Assembly: GCF_003945595.2 (NCBI RefSeq) | Contig: NW_024104330.1 | Span: 1,596,838-1,660,837 of the forward strand | Source of the DNA: Pipra filicauda | Lineage: Eukaryota > Chordata > Aves > Passeriformes > Pipridae | Reading direction: 5' to 3' | Length of the DNA stretch: 64,000 nt | Part shown: positions 61,091 to 64,000 of the stretch, piece by piece | Position numbering within the stretch: the first letter of the stretch is position 1 | How the letters are laid out: each line of letters starts with the position of its first letter | Translations under genes and position numbers: made by a program | The notes under the pieces: generated by a model | Told to the model about the DNA's origin: nothing | What the model saw: only the letters and a program-made list of their open reading frames with translations | Database searches by the model: none

Positions 61091-62042
61091 AAGCTTGTGG
61101 GCAGATGGAGCAAGGTGCTGGAGGGAGCTCTGTCACATTTTCTTTGGTCTTTCTTTCTGGGCAGTTGCAAATGTGCTGGTGCAAAGGATATTGCTGCTGG
61201 GAAGCCAGGATGATCAGGTGGGGGTTATGCAATCCTCCCAGCGTTCAGAAATAATCCTTGTATTGATTGGAATGATCTTCTCAAAGGACATCAGAAATAA
61301 TTTCTGGAGTGTTGTGCCTTGGTATATCTGTTGCCTTGGACTTTTGCCTTGGAGCACAAATCATGGCACTCTGCACATGGGGAGTTCCTGTGCTACTGCT
61401 TTTTCCCCAAGCAAAGACTTGAACATCCACTCACTCTCTTCCTGCAAGAATCATGATCTGTCTCTGAGTTGACAGAGAGCAAATTTTTCTACTTCCATGG
61501 CAGCTTGCTCTCTACAAAGGGAAGAAAAGGATTGGTTCTTTTTTGAAAAATCAGGCATGTCCAGCAACAGGAGCCAAAGCAAAGCAGTACAATTGCACAT
61601 CTCTTTAATTGTGTTCAGGAAGAAATTCAGGTCTTTGTTTTACTGAACCTTCTCTACAAGCAGGCTTGAGGCTAGTCAATGTGCAGGAGAATGTGAGTAA
61701 GAGGATACTATTGCTTATGAGGACAGCCCCCACCTTTCCTCCTTTAGTCACTGGATTTAAAATTCAAACTTGCAATGCCACAGCAATTCTCTTCAGGACT
61801 AGACAACCCTAAACATGGAGCTTTCCTGGTAACAAGTCCTACACTACCTCCTACAAAAGGAATTCCTTCTCCCCTTGGATGACTAGTCAGAACTGTGACT
61901 GGAATAGAGCAGCTGCAATAGATGGTGTGTTTCAGGATATCTTCAGAAGGCATTTAGCCAAATGTTGAGTGGTTTTAACTATCCAGGAATGTAGTAGTTG
62001 TCATGAAATCCCAAACCTAAAAGGACCTGGAAATTAGGCATT

Positions 62043-62064
62043 AAAAAAAAAAAAGAGAGAGAAA
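62043..62064 (+). repeat. A12 plus (GA)5 microsatellite
   Basis: A run of 12 A passes directly into alternating GA. Compound simple repeat in the upstream intergenic region. Confidence 0.9.
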
Positions 62065-63534
62065 GTATATACTCATATATCCCTTGGATATTTCCACTAT
62101 TCTCCTAAGTCAAGTCAAATTTGTTTCAAGTCTCTAATTGCATTCGCAGATGTATGTTATTTTAGCGACATGCAACAGCCCTAGAACTAGCTCTCACTTG
62201 TCTGACAGGGGATTTAAAGAAAAAACAATGTTGTTAAACAAGCCCAGTAGGGGCTGATCCTGAGGGATATGCCGTGCTTTCCAAATCCAGGTGAATGGAA
62301 AGGATGTGTGTCATCAGGCATTTGCTTAGTTACAAGGATTCATGATGAGACACAGTAACACTGAGGATTTCCCTTAGGACCATCATGTGGCACAACACTG
62401 CCATACTCAACTTCAGAAAAAAGGAGCAATTTTGTATGGGAAGATTGAACGTCTGTCCTCAGAAGGACCCATTCCTGGTATAAAGGGGGTCATGTGTGGT
62501 GACATCATGCCAGGATGTCCAGGATATGAATCCTGTGAATCCTGTGATAAGCTGAGATCCCTCTTGAGCTAAAATTCTGCTTCAGTATAATAAATATATT
62601 GGACATTTGAGACTGCTTACCCAAATTCCTACCACTACATATCTTAGGATTTAACATGTTAGGCTGCCCAGATAACTTCCTTAACTACAGCAGCTTGTTT
62701 TAGGATCAGCAGGCAGATATGCACATGCTGCATAAATACAATTCAGGCAGTAAAGTCAGCAGCCAGATAATCTTCTTAGTTTCATCAGTAGCAGATGAGT
62801 TTCCATGTTGGCAGAGGCCAAGATCCACACATGAGAAGAAGTACATTGTAGGAGGACATCCTAGTGTCTCCCTGTGCTGAAGAAGCACCCACCACATGCA
62901 CCAGCTTTACATAATTTTCACAGCAGGAGCAGTCCGTAGACTTCCAGATCTGCTGGGAAATGTCAGGTACAAAGCACTGGGCTGACCCAGAGCCTGTTAA
63001 GATACCATGTTGTCCCTCCCTCTCTTGCCTGGAATATCCTCCACTGCACACCAGAAGTACAGGAAAGCTCACAACTGTCTCTAAAAAGTGCACAAAGATT
63101 TCACTGGCAGGTATCACTCTCCTTGGTGACTTCACCCTGCACCTTTGCACAAAGGACAAGTGCAGCGTTTGTTGATGAACGAACTGAAGGCTCCATCAGG
63201 AAGAGAGTGTGGATTTAAAGGCAGGGCTGTTGGAGATGGAGTGCTGCCGGGAATTAAAGCAGAGAGAAATGAAAGAGCTGTGAGTGGGAAAAGTTAGTGG
63301 ATTTACACCCATGGGAACAGGAGTTGATTTTTGACCATTGCATTGCTAAGGAGGATCTCCCAATAGTACATCACTATGGAAACCTTGTTTTGAAAGGGAA
63401 GTCTTGGCCTTGCATGTGGCCCAGACACAGCATTTGAAAGGGAACTTAAGCATTACACTCTCCCAAGGCCTCAGGACCACATAAAGCGAGAGACTGTTAC
63501 ATCCAAGTGATGGCCTAGATCTACTGCTTCCTAA

Positions 63535-63655
63535 CACACTTTATGTTAATTAAAGGAAGATTTCAAAACCATACACATTTTCTTGCCAAGATACTTAATT
63601 GATTTAGCAGCTTATGTAGTTAAAGAGTTTTGTAATTACATTTTATTGTGGGGGA
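63535..63655. promoter_or_regulatory. Homeodomain-rich candidate block
   Basis: TTATGTTAATTAAAGGAAG, ATACTTAATTGATTTAGCAG and TTTTGTAATTACATTTTATT occur within 120 bases and give several TAATTA/TTAATT cores. Confidence 0.27.
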
Positions 63656-64000
63656 GTATTTTAGGGATGGATGTTGCCATGTGCTGAACACCTTCATGAA
63701 GTGCTGAGTGCTTGGGTTTCCCAGTGGGCTGAACCCTCAGTGCTGATGCGCTGGAAATTTCCTCTGGTCCTTGGGGTCACACAGCTCCTAATGACATGGT
63801 CCCACTAGACTGAAGTATTCAGTCTCACAGACCCCAAAAGGAAATCCTCAAAATAACTGGCTTCGGAGTCAGTGTCTGCATGTAGGCAGCAATTCCCTGC
63901 TGTTAAAGGGGCTCTCCCTCCTAACATGCTTTGGCTCTCTCTGGTGATTTTTTTAACCCTCAGGTCAGATGCATCTGTGTGGATGGGCTGACTCTAACAC

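Larger units (their letters stand above)
58201..64000. other. Upstream intergenic region, no gene recognised
   Basis: This is 5.8 kb beyond the second CpG island. The longest open frames (about 125 codons at 61095-61472 plus and 62785-63159 minus) match no family I know and look like chance. In mammals the next gene in this direction is SMARCAL1, but I recognise none of its exons. It holds an A12/(GA) microsatellite and a few enhancer-like blocks listed separately. Confidence 0.6.

Noticed and set aside
61095..61472. 125-codon plus-strand frame with hydrophobic segments
   Set aside because: Resembles no membrane family I know. No splice or start context. Probably chance.

Overview
This is a vertebrate nuclear window, almost certainly avian. 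It has very low gene density, old and sparse interspersed repeats dominated by CR1 LINE fragments, and one extremely GC-rich first coding exon inside a CpG island. A tRNA-Ile-headed SINE-like element at about 12.9 kb resembles the passerine family TguSINE1, so a passerine is my best guess. That assignment rests on one diverged element and remembered consensus features.

The only protein-coding sequence I can support is coding exon 1 of MARCHF4 on the minus strand (55556-56017). It encodes the first 154 residues of this membrane-anchored RING-CH E3 ubiquitin ligase and ends at a clean phase-0 CAG|GTGAGC donor, just after the first two zinc-binding cysteines of the RING-CH finger. I did not find exons 2-4, so positions 1-55555 are read as the 3'-ward part of a very long intron 1. 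This intron holds no recognisable exon. It carries CR1 fragments, a few MIR-like SINE relics, short tandem duplications, microsatellites, and several AT-rich homeodomain-motif-rich blocks that look like candidate conserved noncoding or enhancer elements.

Upstream of the exon (56018-58200) lies the putative promoter region. It holds the exon-1 CpG island, an AT microsatellite, and a second CpG island at 57380-58200. The second island is interrupted by an uninterrupted run of 60 A and contains GC boxes, a G-quadruplex-prone stretch and a split RE1/NRSE (REST) motif with non-canonical half-site spacing. The last 5.8 kb (58200-64000) appears intergenic, with two or three enhancer-like blocks and no gene I can recognise.

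I found no CRISPR array, operon, insertion sequence, intact retrovirus or other previously undescribed system. The points most worth a second look are the split RE1, the TguSINE1-like element, the A60 tract and an exon-like open segment at 57088-57259.
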